Positions 63,629-64,000 of a stretch of DNA of 64,000 nt are shown piece after piece (within the stretch, counting starts at the first letter, position 1; the number at the start of each line of letters is the position of its first letter). Both the position numbers and the translations under genes were made by a program. A model generated the notes under the pieces. That model worked only from the letters and a program-made list of their open reading frames with translations, had not been told where the DNA came from and ran no database searches. This stretch comes from Qipengyuania pacifica (GTDB lineage Bacteria; Pseudomonadota; Alphaproteobacteria; Sphingomonadales; Sphingomonadaceae): contig NZ_JAHWXO010000001.1 in the NCBI RefSeq assembly GCF_019857205.1, forward strand, positions 372,001-436,000, in the 5' to 3' direction.

Positions 63629-64000
63629 ATGGGCGTGATGGAGATCATCGGCATAGCGGGGAGCGTGAGCCTGCTGGCGGGATGGCGGCTCTATCTGTGC
63701 ATTTTTGCAACAGGGCTTGCCATGCGGATGAATGCGCTACCCTTGCCCGAACATCTCGCCAGTCTCGACGTCTTGGCGAACCCATGGGTTATGTACATTG
63801 CCGCGCTGGCGGCAATTGTGGAATTCCTTGCCGACAAGGTGATGTGGCTCGATACTGTCTGGGATGCCGTTCACACCATTGTCCGGCCGATCGGCGGGGC
63901 GCTACTGGCGCTGGCGATCATCGATCCGTCCGACCCTGGTACGCAGGTTATCGCTTTTCTGCTGGGTGGTGGCGCGAGCCTTGCTGCCCATGCAGGTAAA
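63629..64000 (+). CDS. DUF4126 family membrane protein, truncated by window end
   Basis: The first 124 codons of an ORF still open at the window edge. Hydrophobic segments include MEIIGIAGSVSLLAGWRLYLCIFATGLA, NPWVMYIAALAAIVEFLADKV and GGALLALAII. This fits DUF4126 proteins, which have four or so membrane helices and unknown function. It begins 38 bp after the DUF5996 gene. No convincing ribosome site is seen, so the exact start is tentative. Confidence 0.7.
   Translation, partial: MGVMEIIGIAGSVSLLAGWRLYLCIFATGLAMRMNALPLPEHLASLDVLANPWVMYIAALAAIVEFLADKVMWLDTVWDAVHTIVRPIGGALLALAIIDPSDPGTQVIAFLLGGGASLAAHAGK

Noticed and set aside
1-64000. Search for tRNA, rRNA, tmRNA, insertion sequences and prophage genes
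   Set aside because: No T-loop plus acceptor pairing, rRNA-like stretch, transposase or phage structural gene was seen. Gaps are short and mostly hold promoters or hairpins. Reading by eye could miss a degenerate small RNA.

Overview
The window is GC-rich, densely packed chromosomal DNA of an alphaproteobacterium. It is most likely a sphingomonad of the Erythrobacteraceae type (Erythrobacter, Qipengyuania or Altererythrobacter). The clues are a CYP153-type P450, a very large NAD-glutamate dehydrogenase, exosortase-A-associated polysaccharide genes, the DUF3576-leuS-lptE-holA and rnd-lptC-lptA gene orders, glnE-bcp-DUF455-M23, and small proteins with a sphingomonad-like acidic tail. I see no rRNA, tRNA, CRISPR array, insertion sequence or prophage. 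The content is mainly core metabolism and envelope functions.

Layout. 0-6 kb: CYP153 P450 with a palindromic operator, a NatAB-like ABC exporter, QueG and a ferredoxin-reductase-type flavoprotein. 6-17 kb: on the minus strand, NAD-GDH, a tight five-gene run (DUF898 membrane protein, M48 protease, alpha/beta hydrolase, TPR protein, luciferase-like oxidoreductase) and a cassette of three small membrane proteins closed by an XRE regulator. 17-24.7 kb: Tat-exported PhoD phosphatase, a threonine-codon leader with attenuator before thrS, a TauE/SafE permease, agmatine deiminase and an M28 peptidase lipoprotein. 24.7-29.6 kb: glnE, bcp and DUF455 coupled by ATGA overlaps, then an M23 peptidase with a strong terminator. 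29.6-35.4 kb: acyl-CoA synthetase plus a second P450, a 21-bp direct-repeat array and the yqiJ-yqiK flotillin pair. 35.4-41 kb: galU, murA, small regulators, phaB and an exported unknown protein. 41-50 kb: DUF3576-leuS-lptE-holA against lptA-lptC-rnd, then ung, a serine hydrolase and an SDR. 50.6-57 kb: gltD and gltB. 57-64 kb: exosortase-A-type glycosyltransferase and O-ligase, MaoC hydratase, thiolase, DUF5996 and a truncated DUF4126 gene.

Themes. Nitrogen and glutamate metabolism is well represented (GDH, GlnE, GltBD, agmatine deiminase). So are envelope biogenesis (LptA, LptC, LptE, MurA, GalU, M23, M48, O-ligase) and lipid or hydrocarbon oxidation (two P450s, acyl-CoA synthetase, MaoC, thiolase, PhaB).

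The most striking non-coding element is at 18782-18929, upstream of thrS. It has a promoter-like pair, a short ORF with seven consecutive Thr codons using all four Thr triplets, and mutually exclusive hairpins ending in a terminator-like stem. This has the form of a ribosome-mediated attenuator controlling threonyl-tRNA synthetase. Second in interest is a seven-unit direct-repeat array with a 20-21 bp period (32618-32755) in a 427-bp gap. Third are a dyad in front of the XRE-controlled small-membrane-protein cassette and a hairpin that buries the Shine-Dalgarno of the DUF898 gene.
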